From Fluviicola sp. (lineage in GTDB: Bacteria > Bacteroidota > Bacteroidia > Flavobacteriales_D > Crocinitomicaceae), in NCBI GenBank assembly GCA_002734065.2, contig NVXU02000054.1, forward strand, positions 1 through 64,000: a DNA stretch of 64,000 nucleotides. The letters run 5' to 3'. Every line of letters starts with the position of its first letter. Position 1 is the stretch's first letter. A program made the translations under genes and the position numbers. The notes under the pieces were generated by a model. The model searched no databases. It had not been told where the DNA came from and was given only the letters and a program-made list of their open reading frames with translations. Shown in pieces: positions 44,128 through 54,050 of the stretch.

Positions 44128-45336
44128 ATTAACGTTCCTTTTTTAATAGCAAAACGATACCTTTCTGCCAAACGAAAGAAAAATGTAATTAATTTAATTA
44201 CACGCGTTTCTGTGGTCGGAATTGCTGCAATTACTGCATCTATGATTATTTTGCTTTCGGCTTTTAATGGCATCGAAGCAATGATCGAACAACTGTATTC
44301 AGAGTTTGATGCAGACATCACTATTCATGTAAAAAAAGGAAAAAGTTTTACGGAAAACAGGATAGATTTTGTGGCAATTTCTTCTCTTGAAGAGGTTAAA
44401 AATACTTCCAGAGCAATTGAGGAGGTTGTTATTCTCAAGCACGAAAAAAAGTGGGTAAATGCCAACCTCATTGGCGTCGATTCTTCCTTTCTGGAAATGA
44501 CCAACATGCAAAAACATCGAATTGACGGTGAAATGATTCTTCAAAGAGAAGGAGATCAATTCGGGATCATTGGCGCCACGCTTTTGGATAAGCTAGACGG
44601 GTACATTCCCGAATCTTATGGTTATGAGTCGCTTGTTTGTTATGTGCCGAAACGAAAAATTAAAATTAGACCGGGCAAAAGTCCTTTTCGTTCAAAATTG
44701 GTTAAAGTTGCCGGGAGAATGAACTTCAACAAAGAAGTCAATGCTTCAAGTTTTATTGTTTCTCTTTCTCTGGCCAAAGAATTATTGAACTATAAGAAGC
44801 AAATATCTGCTGTTTACGTTGATTGCGACAAAACCACCGACAAAGAAGAACTAAAAGCGAAGATTCAAAAAATTGTTGGCAATGATTTTAAAGTAAAAAC
44901 CAGTTATGAAAAAAACGAGTTGGTTTATCAGACCAGTAAGTCAGAAAAAGTGATTGTAATGATTATTTTAGTGTTCATTTTTATTTTGGCTGCCTTTAAC
45001 CTTGTTGCGTCGTTGACCATGCTTTTTGTTGAGAAATTAGACAATGTAAAAACGATGCAAAGCTTTGGGGCGAGCACGCAATTTGTTTTTAAAATCTTCT
45101 TCTTAGAAGGTTTGCTAATCGCTGGAAAGGGCATCCTTATTGGTGTTGCGCTTGGCTATTTAGTTTGCATTCTCCAGATAGAATTTGACTTAATCACCAT
45201 GCCTAATTCTGGTGGAGAACCTTTTCCTATGAAGATTTCTTGGAAAGATGGAGCATTGATTGTCTTTTTAGTGTCCGTTTTGAGCGTTATATTGTCTTAT
45301 TTACCAGTGAAGTATTTAATTGGGAGAAATCTGTAA
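44128..45336 (+). CDS. LolC/LolE-FtsX-like ABC permease, apparent ATT start
   Basis: This protein of about 402 aa has an FtsX-type membrane domain and resembles LolC/E lipoprotein-releasing permeases. The N-terminus NVPFLIAKRYLSAKRKKNVINLITRVSVVG is the conserved first helix region. A periplasmic domain follows, then three C-terminal helices (VIVMIILVFIFILAAFNLVASLTML, KTMQSFGAS, GKGILIGVALGYLVCI). No ATG, GTG or TTG precedes this N-terminus in frame; the first conventional start, GTG at 44212, would remove it. The only reasonable initiator is ATT at 44128, 5 bp after the rbfA stop, as in infC-type ATT starts. It should pair with a LolD-like ATPase encoded elsewhere to move lipoproteins towards the outer membrane. 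Confidence 0.82.
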   Translation: MNVPFLIAKRYLSAKRKKNVINLITRVSVVGIAAITASMIILLSAFNGIEAMIEQLYSEFDADITIHVKKGKSFTENRIDFVAISSLEEVKNTSRAIEEVVILKHEKKWVNANLIGVDSSFLEMTNMQKHRIDGEMILQREGDQFGIIGATLLDKLDGYIPESYGYESLVCYVPKRKIKIRPGKSPFRSKLVKVAGRMNFNKEVNASSFIVSLSLAKELLNYKKQISAVYVDCDKTTDKEELKAKIQKIVGNDFKVKTSYEKNELVYQTSKSEKVIVMIILVFIFILAAFNLVASLTMLFVEKLDNVKTMQSFGASTQFVFKIFFLEGLLIAGKGILIGVALGYLVCILQIEFDLITMPNSGGEPFPMKISWKDGALIVFLVSVLSVILSYLPVKYLIGRNL

Positions 45337-45340
45337 GATT

Positions 45341-45478
45341 TGGAGCGTTAGAGCTTTGGATTGTTGGAGCTTTAGATTGAAGTTGTTGGTAGGTTGTATT
45401 TGCTGAAAAGAGTCATTTTTCTTACCCAGTTGTTACTCCAAAACTCTATTACTCGAACACTCTAAAGCTCTAAACAAA
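45341..45478. repeat. Imperfect inverted repeat of GAGCGTTAGAGCTTTGG-type units
   Basis: TTTGGAGCGTTAGAGCTTTG (from about 45342) and a reversed set, CTCCAAAACTCTATTACTCG to CTAAAGCTCTAAAC (about 45435-45475), face each other. A one-sided relative occurs at 29407-29459. It is probably a lineage repeat and is non-coding. Confidence 0.55.
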
Positions 45479-45530
45479 AACTATTCTAAAAAAAAGATTA
45501 ACTATGCATTATTCTTTCCTATAAAAGCTA

Positions 45531-45538
45531 TATATTTG
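45531..45538 (+). promoter_or_regulatory. Bacteroidota -7 element (TATATTTG) for atpD
   Basis: TATATTTG fits TAnnTTTG exactly and sits 40 bp upstream of the atpD ATG. It is the best promoter candidate for atpD-atpC. Confidence 0.6.
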
Positions 45539-45578
45539 CACCCAAAATTGGAATTTTAATTTCTAAAAAGACGTTTAA

Positions 45579-47084
<1,506 letters not shown>

Positions 47085-47099
47085 TTAAAAGAACGCAAG

Positions 47100-47387
47100 A
47101 TGCAATTAGAAATTATAACACCAGAGTCAAAAGTTTTTACAGGAGAAGCAGAAGCAGTTCAGTTTCCAGGTTTAGACGGTTCTTTTCAAGTAATGGAAAA
47201 TCACGCAGCAATTATTTCTGCACTTTCTAAAGGAGTCCTTAAGGCGAATTTAAAAGAAAACTTCGATGCGCTTGACCAAAATGATTCAATTAAAGTGGAT
47301 GCTTCTGATAAAAAAGTAATCCGAATTGATATCAAAGGTGGAGTAATGGAAATGATGAACAATAAGATTATTGTTTTAGCAGAGTAA
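47100..47387 (+). CDS. atpC: F1F0 ATP synthase subunit epsilon
   Basis: This 95-aa protein consists of the N-terminal beta-sandwich domain of subunit epsilon (MQLEIITPESKVFTGEAEAVQFPGLDGSFQVMENHAAIISAL). The C-terminal helical hairpin found in proteobacterial epsilon is absent, as in other Bacteroidota. It links the c-ring rotor to F1. It lies 15 bp after atpD on the same transcript and is followed by a long perfect palindrome that may terminate the operon. Confidence 0.93.
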   Translation: MQLEIITPESKVFTGEAEAVQFPGLDGSFQVMENHAAIISALSKGVLKANLKENFDALDQNDSIKVDASDKKVIRIDIKGGVMEMMNNKIIVLAE

Positions 47388-47400
47388 TATTACAAGATTT

Positions 47401-47462
47401 AAAAGTATATATAAAAAGTACGGGCTGGTCGCGACCAGCCCGTACTTTTTATATATACTTTT
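47401..47462. repeat. 62-bp perfect palindrome with TGGTCGCGACCA core
   Basis: Two exactly complementary 30-bp arms meet at a central GC, and the palindrome starts 13 bp past the atpC stop. The centre, CTGGTCGCGACCAG, shares 12 bp with the palindrome at 702-741. The outer arms are AT-rich (AAAAGTATATATAAAAAGTA) and end in a T-run on the plus strand, so it could act as a strong terminator. Confidence 0.85.
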
Positions 47463-47559
47463 TTATAATTTATTTTGTTAACAATAGTTAACTCTCCCCC
47501 CCAAAACCATTGGCATGTACTTTACTTTCATTACTTTCGTTGTTTAGTAAAAACTAAGA

Positions 47560-48309
47560 ATGAGCGCGTTAGAAAAAATAGACATTAATAACACCCCTGA
47601 ACACATCGCTATTATCATGGATGGTAACGGAAGGTGGGCGAAGCAGCAAGGTGAAGACCGCTTGTTTGGTCACAATATTGGTGTGGAGTCTGTGCGTGAA
47701 GTCCTAAAAGGTGCTCAGCAAGCAAACGTTAAATACTTAACGCTCTATGCTTTTTCTACAGAAAATTGGAACAGACCGAAAGAAGAAGTAGAAGGACTGA
47801 TGAATTTATTAGTCCATACCATCAGTAATGAGGTTGAAGAATTGAATAAAAACAACGTCTGTATTTCTACAATAGGAAATCTAGACGGTCTCCCAGGCGA
47901 TTGTAAGGCAGAAATGCAGAACGCTTATGAGCAAACAAAGAAAAATACGGGCGTTCAACTCATTTTGGCGCTCAATTACAGCGCAAAGTGGGAATTGATG
48001 AATGCCGTTAAGTCCATTGCCAATAAAGTGAAAGAAAATTCGTTAACTATTAACGAAATAACAGAGCAAGTCTTTGCAGACGAGCTAACAACGAAAAACA
48101 TTCCTGATCCAGAATTACTGATTAGAACAAGCGGAGAACATAGAGTTAGCAACTTCTTGTTGTGGCAAATAGCCTATTCCGAATTCTATTTCACGGAAAT
48201 TCTTTGGCCAGACTTTAAACGAGACAACTTATACGAAGCAATTTTAGATTATCAATCGAGAGAAAGACGATTTGGAATGGTTTCAGAACAAATAGAAAAA
48301 ACTTCATGA
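47560..48309 (+). CDS. uppS: Isoprenyl transferase (undecaprenyl diphosphate synthase)
   Basis: This 249-aa cis-prenyltransferase makes the C55 undecaprenyl diphosphate lipid carrier for peptidoglycan and polysaccharide assembly. The family start IIMDGNGRWAKQQGEDRLFGH contains the catalytic Asp and the RW pair; LYAFSTENWNRPKEEV and DLLIRTSGEHR-like PELLIRTSGEHRVSNFLLWQIAYSEFYF are intact. It heads the bamA-ompH run, overlapping bamA by 4 bp, the classic Bacteroidota envelope cluster. Confidence 0.97.
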   Translation: MSALEKIDINNTPEHIAIIMDGNGRWAKQQGEDRLFGHNIGVESVREVLKGAQQANVKYLTLYAFSTENWNRPKEEVEGLMNLLVHTISNEVEELNKNNVCISTIGNLDGLPGDCKAEMQNAYEQTKKNTGVQLILALNYSAKWELMNAVKSIANKVKENSLTINEITEQVFADELTTKNIPDPELLIRTSGEHRVSNFLLWQIAYSEFYFTEILWPDFKRDNLYEAILDYQSRERRFGMVSEQIEKTS

Positions 48310-50870
48310 GCGTACTAAAACAATTATTTTTTGTTTGCGGAATACTGCTACTATCATTTTCCTCTTATGCACAACCAACATCTATTGGTGGTATTAAAAT
48401 TGATTTTAAGAATCCTAAAACCTACGAAATCGGACCGATTAGAGTCGTTGGCGCTGATAATTACGACCATAATGCCATCAAACTTTTAGCAGGTTTGCGA
48501 CAGGGGCAGTCCATTACTATTCCGGGGCAAAAAATATCAAAAGCAATCAATAATTTATGGGACGAAGGACTTTTTTCTAACGTAGAAATTTTAGCAGAAA
48601 AAGAAGTGGCTGGAGTTATATACATGGTCATAAAGGTGAAGCCAAGACCAAAACTTTCACGTTTTAGGTTTATTGGTGTAAACAAACGAGAAGCAGATAA
48701 AATTAGAGAAGAAATCTCATTATTCTCCGGGAAAACAATCACAGAGAACCTCATTTTTGCAACGAAGAACCAGATCAAAGGGTACTTTATGGAGAAAGGG
48801 CACTATTCTATCAAAGTTAGTATAGAAAAAGAGTTAGACCCATTAATGAATAACTCCGAGATTTTTGTCATTGACGTAGATAAAGGGCCAAAAGTTAAAA
48901 TCGGAGAATTAAATATCACAGGAAACACGACTGTGAAAACATGGAAATTGAAAATGGCCATGAAAGATACGAAGCAAAAAGTGTTTTGGAGATTTTTTAA
49001 ACGTTCTAAATTCAATGCTACAGCATACAAACGTGACAAGGCGCTAATGATGGCTAAGTTTGGGAAAGACGGTTTGAGAGATGCAGAAATTTCGTTTGAC
49101 ACCATTTTTCTTGCAGATAATAAGAACATGGTTATTAATATTACCGTCGATGAGGGAGAAAAATACTTTTTTGGAGACATTGAATGGATAGGGAACACCA
49201 AATTTCGTTCAACATTCTTGGATACTGTTTTAGGAATAAAAAGAGGTGATGTTTACAATAAAGAATTGCTTGATCAACGACTATTTATGAGTCAAGATAA
49301 CAGAGATATATCTTCGCTTTACATGGATAGAGGTTATCTTTTTTTCCAAGTAATACCTGTAGAAATGCATGTAGAAAAAAACCATATTTCTTACCAAATG
49401 AGAATTATTGAAGGCAAGGAAGCGCGTATAAAACGAATCATAATCAAAGGAAACACAAAAACCAACGAGTATGTGATTCGTCGTGAAATTAGAACAAAAC
49501 CAGGCGATTTATTCAACAGAAACGATATTATTAGAACGCAAAGAGAATTGGCTCAACTGGGTTATTTTAACGAGCAAGCTTTTCAAATTAATCCAATTCC
49601 AAACCCGCAGGATGGAACCGTGGATATTGAATATACAGTAGAAGAAAAATCTTCCGACCAAATTGAACTTTCCGGAGGTTACGGTGGAGCCGGTTTAGGT
49701 GGTAGAGGTAGAATAATCGGGACACTTGGACTAACATTCAATAATTTTTCTATCCAGAATTTATTTAAAAAAGGAGCATGGACCCCCCTGCCCGGTGGAG
49801 ATGGTCAGCGTCTGTCTATTAGAGCACAGACCAATGGTAAATTCTATCAAGGGTATAATTTTTCTTTTACTGAGCCTTGGTTGGGAGGTAAGAAACCAAC
49901 TTCATTGACCATGTGGATGAATCACACCGCACTTGGAAATGGGAGATTGAATTCTGACCCTCTATACACGGGTTTAGGAATTACAGGTGTCGGTGTTGGA
50001 ATAGGAAGACGTAAAAAATTCCCAGACAACTGGTTTCAGGCGTATTATGAACTAAGTTACCAATACTATGATGTAAATGATTATGTGAATTTCGGAATTT
50101 TCACCAATGGTTATGCAAATGACATTGCTTTGAAATATGTACTGCAAAGAAATTCTGTAAGTGCTCCAATTTATCCGCAAGGAGGTTCTAACATTAAGTT
50201 TACAGCGAAAGGAACTTTGCCATACTCCGCCTTTGATGGGGTAGATGATTATTCTGGGTACACAAATCAAGAACGCTATAAATATTTAGAGTACTATAAA
50301 ATAAAGTTTACAGCGGAGTGGTATTTTCCTCTGACGAAGGATAAAAAATTGGTTTTAATGCCTAGAATCGGGTTTGGATTCATGGGGGCTTACAACAAAG
50401 GAAAAGGTGTGACACCCTTTGAACGATTTAACCTTGGAGGTTCTGGTTTAACGGGAGTGAATCAAATTGGCGGACAAGAAATTATTGCGCTTAGAGGTTA
50501 TGAAGACGGCTCTGGAGGTCTGAATTCTCAAGGAGGTGATCCATTCATTGCGAAATATACTTTAGAATTACGTTACCCAATTTCACTGAATCCATCAGCT
50601 ACTTTTTACGGTTTGATATTCGCAGAAGCAGGAAATACTTTCCCAGATGCGGCTCGATTTAACCCATTTAACGTAAAAAGAGCAGCCGGAATTGGTGTTA
50701 GAGTATTCTTACCCATGTTTGGAATGCTTGGCTTGGATTACGGTTTCGGCTTCGATACTTTGGATCCTTGGTCTGGCGGCTATACACGAGCATCTGATCA
50801 AAGTGTCCTCGAAAAAGGATTCTATCCGAAGTTGAATTTCACAATTGGTATGAACCTTGGAGAGCTTTAA
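48306..50870 (+). CDS. bamA: Outer membrane protein assembly factor BamA
   Basis: This 854-aa protein has a signal peptide (MSVLKQLFFVCGILLLSFSSYAQ). Consecutive POTRA domains follow (visible as VEGxxRF.. equivalents: IRVVGADNYDHNAIK, FRFIGVNKREADKI, GELNITGNTTVKTWK, KRIIIKGNTKTNEYVIRREI). The C-terminal 16-strand barrel carries GYGGAGLGGRGR and GVNQIGGQEIIALRGYED. It inserts beta-barrel proteins into the outer membrane. Gene order uppS-bamA-ompH-ompH supports the call. Its start overlaps the uppS stop, so translation is likely coupled. Confidence 0.95.
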   Translation: MSVLKQLFFVCGILLLSFSSYAQPTSIGGIKIDFKNPKTYEIGPIRVVGADNYDHNAIKLLAGLRQGQSITIPGQKISKAINNLWDEGLFSNVEILAEKEVAGVIYMVIKVKPRPKLSRFRFIGVNKREADKIREEISLFSGKTITENLIFATKNQIKGYFMEKGHYSIKVSIEKELDPLMNNSEIFVIDVDKGPKVKIGELNITGNTTVKTWKLKMAMKDTKQKVFWRFFKRSKFNATAYKRDKALMMAKFGKDGLRDAEISFDTIFLADNKNMVINITVDEGEKYFFGDIEWIGNTKFRSTFLDTVLGIKRGDVYNKELLDQRLFMSQDNRDISSLYMDRGYLFFQVIPVEMHVEKNHISYQMRIIEGKEARIKRIIIKGNTKTNEYVIRREIRTKPGDLFNRNDIIRTQRELAQLGYFNEQAFQINPIPNPQDGTVDIEYTVEEKSSDQIELSGGYGGAGLGGRGRIIGTLGLTFNNFSIQNLFKKGAWTPLPGGDGQRLSIRAQTNGKFYQGYNFSFTEPWLGGKKPTSLTMWMNHTALGNGRLNSDPLYTGLGITGVGVGIGRRKKFPDNWFQAYYELSYQYYDVNDYVNFGIFTNGYANDIALKYVLQRNSVSAPIYPQGGSNIKFTAKGTLPYSAFDGVDDYSGYTNQERYKYLEYYKIKFTAEWYFPLTKDKKLVLMPRIGFGFMGAYNKGKGVTPFERFNLGGSGLTGVNQIGGQEIIALRGYEDGSGGLNSQGGDPFIAKYTLELRYPISLNPSATFYGLIFAEAGNTFPDAARFNPFNVKRAAGIGVRVFLPMFGMLGLDYGFGFDTLDPWSGGYTRASDQSVLEKGFYPKLNFTIGMNLGEL

Positions 50871-50927
50871 TTATAAAAATTGTAATAAAAGTAGTAAATT
50901 CGCCGTTGAGCAAACAAAGATAATTAT

Positions 50928-51443
50928 ATGAAAGCACTTATTTTTGCACTATTATTCACTTTTGGCACAGGGTTTGTCAATGCTCAGAAGTATGCGTATA
51001 TTGATTCGGATTATATTTTAGAAAATATTCCAGCCTATACAGCGGCAAAAGAGAAATTAGATAAGTTGGCAGATCGTTGGACCAAAGAGATTGAAAAACG
51101 ATACGAGGTTTTATCTAAGAAGAAAGAAAACTTTGCGAGAGAAGAAGTTCTTTTACCAAAAGAGGAAAAGAAAAAACGTAAAGAAGAAATTGAAAAATTA
51201 GAATTAGAAGCGATGCAAATGCAGAAGTTGCGTTTCGGTGTAAAAGGAGATTATTTCTCTAAACGTCAAGAATTAATAAAACCAATTCAAGATGATGTGT
51301 ATGATGCCATGCAAAAAGTCGCTTCCAAGAGAAATTATAGCTTTGTATTTGATAAAGCGAATCAGAGTAATTTGGTTTATGCAGACAGCAAATACGATAT
51401 CAGTAACAGTGTTTTAAAAGAATTAGGAATCACTGTTCGTTAA
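50928..51443 (+). CDS. OmpH/Skp-family periplasmic chaperone
   Basis: This 171-aa protein has a signal peptide (MKALIFALLFTFGTGFVNAQ) and an OmpH family start (KYAYIDSDYILENIPAY). A long charged coiled-coil middle (EKKKRKEEIEKLELEAMQMQ) and a C-terminal beta segment (NYSFVFDKANQSNLVYADSKYDISNSVL) complete it. Skp-like proteins trimerise and hold unfolded outer-membrane proteins on the way to BamA, encoded just upstream. A paralog follows directly. Confidence 0.92.
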   Translation: MKALIFALLFTFGTGFVNAQKYAYIDSDYILENIPAYTAAKEKLDKLADRWTKEIEKRYEVLSKKKENFAREEVLLPKEEKKKRKEEIEKLELEAMQMQKLRFGVKGDYFSKRQELIKPIQDDVYDAMQKVASKRNYSFVFDKANQSNLVYADSKYDISNSVLKELGITVR

Positions 51444-51467
51444 GTAAGAATAAACAAAAAAAAGAAA

Positions 51468-51971
51468 ATGAAAAAGTTAATTTTAGCAATTTTAGTAGTA
51501 GTAAGTGCAGGAACGATGTCTGCTCAAACAAATATCGCACACGTTAATTCTCAAGCATTATTAGATACGTTACCATCTCGTAAAGCTGCAATTGTACAAT
51601 TGCAAAAATTTGAGCAAGATGGAATGTTAGAATTGCAAGAAATGGAGCAAGATTTTAATGCAGCATTGGCAAAATATCAAGCAGCTCTTGCAGGAATGTC
51701 TCCTGTAATTCAAAAAATTGAAGAAGAGAAGTTGATGAAAAAACAACAAGGACTGCAAGAAAGAGAACAAGGTTTACAACAAGAAATGCAAGTTGTCTCT
51801 AACGAATTGAACGCACCGATTCTCTCATTGGTTCAAAAAGCAGTGAAGATTGTTTCTGAAAGAAATAAAATCAACTATGTGATTGATGAGTCTGTTACCT
51901 TATATTTTGGAGGCGGCACTGATATCACAGATGAGGTAATTAAAGAATTGCTTAAAATGGACAAGCAATAG
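51468..51971 (+). CDS. OmpH/Skp-family periplasmic chaperone, second copy
   Basis: This 167-aa paralog of the preceding gene has a signal peptide (MKKLILAILVVVSAGTMSAQ), then NIAHVNSQALLDTLPSRKAAI. Its coiled coil is rich in Gln/Glu (EEEKLMKKQQGLQEREQGLQQEMQVV) and the C-terminal strand ends VIDESVTLYFGGGTDITDEVI. The tandem arrangement of two OmpH genes behind bamA is typical of Bacteroidota. The two copies differ enough in the coiled coil to suggest division of labour. It is the last gene of the unit, before a hairpin terminator. Confidence 0.92.
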   Translation: MKKLILAILVVVSAGTMSAQTNIAHVNSQALLDTLPSRKAAIVQLQKFEQDGMLELQEMEQDFNAALAKYQAALAGMSPVIQKIEEEKLMKKQQGLQEREQGLQQEMQVVSNELNAPILSLVQKAVKIVSERNKINYVIDESVTLYFGGGTDITDEVIKELLKMDKQ

Positions 51972-51992
51972 CAAAATTATTTATATATTGAG

Positions 51993-52025
51993 AAGGGTAA
52001 TCTAACGTTAGATTACCCTTTTTTT
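51993..52025 (+). terminator. Palindromic terminator after ompH
   Basis: AAGGGTAATCTAAC and its exact complement form a 28-bp palindrome followed by TTTTT. It sits 22 bp past the second ompH stop and ends the uppS-bamA-ompH unit. The murI ATG is only 12 bp further. Confidence 0.85.
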
Positions 52026-52036
52026 AGACACAATAA

Positions 52037-52852
52037 ATGGGACCAATAGGTATTTTTGATTCAGGCTATGGAGGATTGACTATCCTCAATGATATTCGCA
52101 AGAAATTGCCTGAATACGACTACCTATACCTTGGTGACAACGCGCGAGCTCCTTATGGCACTCGTTCTTTTGAGGTGGTTTATGAGTTTACCTTGCAAGC
52201 TGTTAATGAATTATTCAACCGAGGATGTGAATTGGTCATTGTTGCATGTAATACAGCCTCTGCGAAAGCATTGCGAACAATTCAACAGGAAGATTTAGTA
52301 AAGATTGATGCTCAAAAACGAGTGCTCGGCGTTATTCGCCCCAGTTCAGAAATTATTGGTCAATACACGCAAAGCAACCACATCGGAATTCTAGCAACAC
52401 AAGGCACGGTAGATTCGGAGTCCTACCTCATAGAAATCAATAAATTCTCTCCGCAATGTGACGTTTACCAGCAAGCTTGCCCAATGTGGGTGCCATTGAT
52501 TGAGAACAATGAACAGGACACAAAAGCAGGTCGTGAATTCATCAAAAAAGATATTGAAGCCTTGTTGGCAATGAACAAAAGAATAGACACCATTTTATTG
52601 GGATGTACACATTACCCTGTGATAAAGGAATACATTGAGTCTGTTGTTCCCGAGAATGTTGAAATAATTGCTCAGGGAAACATTGTGGCAAACAGTTTAG
52701 CAGATTATCTTTTGAGGCATCCGCTGATGAATTCTCAATGCACAAAAAATGGGACGGTTCACTTTCTCACCACAGAGAATGCAGAAGAATTTAATAAAAA
52801 CGCGTCTAATTATTTTGGAGAAAAGGTGTACTCTGAGCACATTCGATTTTAA
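52037..52852 (+). CDS. murI: Glutamate racemase
   Basis: This 271-aa cofactor-independent racemase supplies D-glutamate for peptidoglycan. The start GPIGIFDSGYGGLTIL, the first catalytic cysteine in IVACNTASAKALR and the second in LLGCTHYPVI are present, along with LGDNARAPYG. The last ~100 bp are duplicated at 58274-58375, beyond the adjacent island. The two copies are identical over 59 bp and then diverge, so this gene's 3' end may have been exchanged when the island formed. The coding frame itself is intact. Confidence 0.96.
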   Translation: MGPIGIFDSGYGGLTILNDIRKKLPEYDYLYLGDNARAPYGTRSFEVVYEFTLQAVNELFNRGCELVIVACNTASAKALRTIQQEDLVKIDAQKRVLGVIRPSSEIIGQYTQSNHIGILATQGTVDSESYLIEINKFSPQCDVYQQACPMWVPLIENNEQDTKAGREFIKKDIEALLAMNKRIDTILLGCTHYPVIKEYIESVVPENVEIIAQGNIVANSLADYLLRHPLMNSQCTKNGTVHFLTTENAEEFNKNASNYFGEKVYSEHIRF

Positions 52853-52859
52853 TTTTACC

Positions 52860-52886
52860 TCACTCCTCACTCCTCACTCCTCACTT
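52860..52886. repeat. Tandem CACTCCT repeats after murI
   Basis: About three and a half direct copies of a 7-10 bp CACTCCTCACT-type unit lie immediately after murI, at the boundary of the island. Related units occur at 3246-3320. Confidence 0.6.
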
Positions 52887-53592
52887 CCTTCACTGCTCTA
52901 TTCTCGCAGCGATCGCAGATGTCAGTGATGTTTTTCAGTTCTCTTGCTTCAGCAACGGTTCCTTGAAATATTCCGGTTGTTCTCTTGCCATTAATGTATC
53001 CGCAATCACTAAAAAGGTGATAACTTTTTCCCGATTTGGTCCAGAAAACTTGATTAACTCCCACTAAATTTTCTACTTGGGCTGTTTGTTCAGTGTATTG
53101 TTCAACAGATGGAGGATTAAAATCTGTTCCAACCAATCCTGCAATGACCAAAGCAACTGCGGCAATAGATCCCGCAATTCCTTTTTGCTTGCCTGTCATA
53201 TTCTTGTTGGTAAAAATAAGGATGATCAAGGGTAAGAATGCAATCACAGCGATAATCATTCCCAGTTGATTTTGCACAAAGAATTTAAACTTATTTTTCT
53301 CCGAAGCAGGATCTAAACGGTTGGCTTTTTTCCAAATAATAGAGCCTGTAACTGCAAAAATTAGAATGGCAACAATCATTACAATCAACCAAGTCATGTT
53401 AACGGGGTCTTCTCTTAGAAGAAAAATTGCTCCGACTTCTAAACCAATTGCAATCACGAATGCAATGACAGCGAAAATTCTCATTTGATTCGATTTTGAT
53501 TGAGCAGATTCCGTTGGTTGCCAAGGTTGGTTAGAAGAGGTGTTCGCACTTTCTCCCGTGCTTACTTTTGTTATTTTTTTTGAAGTTGCCAT
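52867..53592 (-). CDS. Membrane protein with C-terminal zinc-ribbon-like domain
   Basis: This 241-aa protein starts with a polar Ser/Gln-rich tail, followed by four TM helices (about residues 38-60, 67-90, 112-130 and 139-158). A soluble C-terminal domain with VFWTKSGKSYHLFSDCGYING and ITDICDRCE follows. The HxxxxDC...CDxC spacing resembles the small Ada-type/zinc-ribbon-like tail seen in several uncharacterised membrane proteins, so it may bind Zn. The function is unknown. It lies between the murI 3' end and the partial carbonic-anhydrase copy. A fragment homologous to its MTWLIVM region is fused to that copy. Confidence 0.7.
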   Translation of the reverse strand: MATSKKITKVSTGESANTSSNQPWQPTESAQSKSNQMRIFAVIAFVIAIGLEVGAIFLLREDPVNMTWLIVMIVAILIFAVTGSIIWKKANRLDPASEKNKFKFFVQNQLGMIIAVIAFLPLIILIFTNKNMTGKQKGIAGSIAAVALVIAGLVGTDFNPPSVEQYTEQTAQVENLVGVNQVFWTKSGKSYHLFSDCGYINGKRTTGIFQGTVAEARELKNITDICDRCENRAVKEVRSEE

Positions 53593-53691
53593 GATGTTTT
53601 TCTTTTGGAATTGCTAAAATAACGGATTTAACTCGGTTATTCTGCTGAAATTCTCGAAAATAATGCACAAAGCAATGTTAATCAGAATGAT

Positions 53692-53988
53692 TTAACTTTC
53701 TTCCTCCTTAAACCAACCTGCATAGGTCACATAATTGTCTGCGATTCTTTGTACTTCTCCGTTAAAGAGCTCTGGAGAAAGCGTTTTTACTTTCTTTGCG
53801 GGCACTCCTGCATAAACACTCCAAGACTCAACTCTTGTTCCTTGTAACAAAACTGCGCCAGCTGCAATGATGCAATTGGATTCGATATAGCAATCATCCA
53901 TCACAATTAACCAAGTCATGTTCACGAGGTCATCTTTTAGTATGGACATCAAACCGAACAGCATTCTTGTTTTATTTTTTAGATGCAT
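53692..53988 (-). pseudogene. Chimeric pseudogene: membrane-protein fragment fused to carbonic-anhydrase tail
   Basis: The 98-codon frame has two origins. From 53702 to 53906 it is about 98% identical to the 3' part of the full gamma-carbonic-anhydrase gene at 58423-58627 (only about three substitutions). Beyond about 53900, DNA and protein instead match the neighbouring membrane-protein gene (VNMTWLIVM, compare bases 53380-53420). The join lies at shared ACAATyAACCAAGTCATG-like sequence, suggesting microhomology-mediated recombination. The product would lack the carbonic-anhydrase N-terminal half and is unlikely to be functional, although the frame is open. Confidence 0.75.
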
Positions 53989-54050
53989 AAGGTACTATTT
54001 TTAACTAAATAATACCTACCTTTATTAGCTAATTCGTTTAGGAACAGCTT

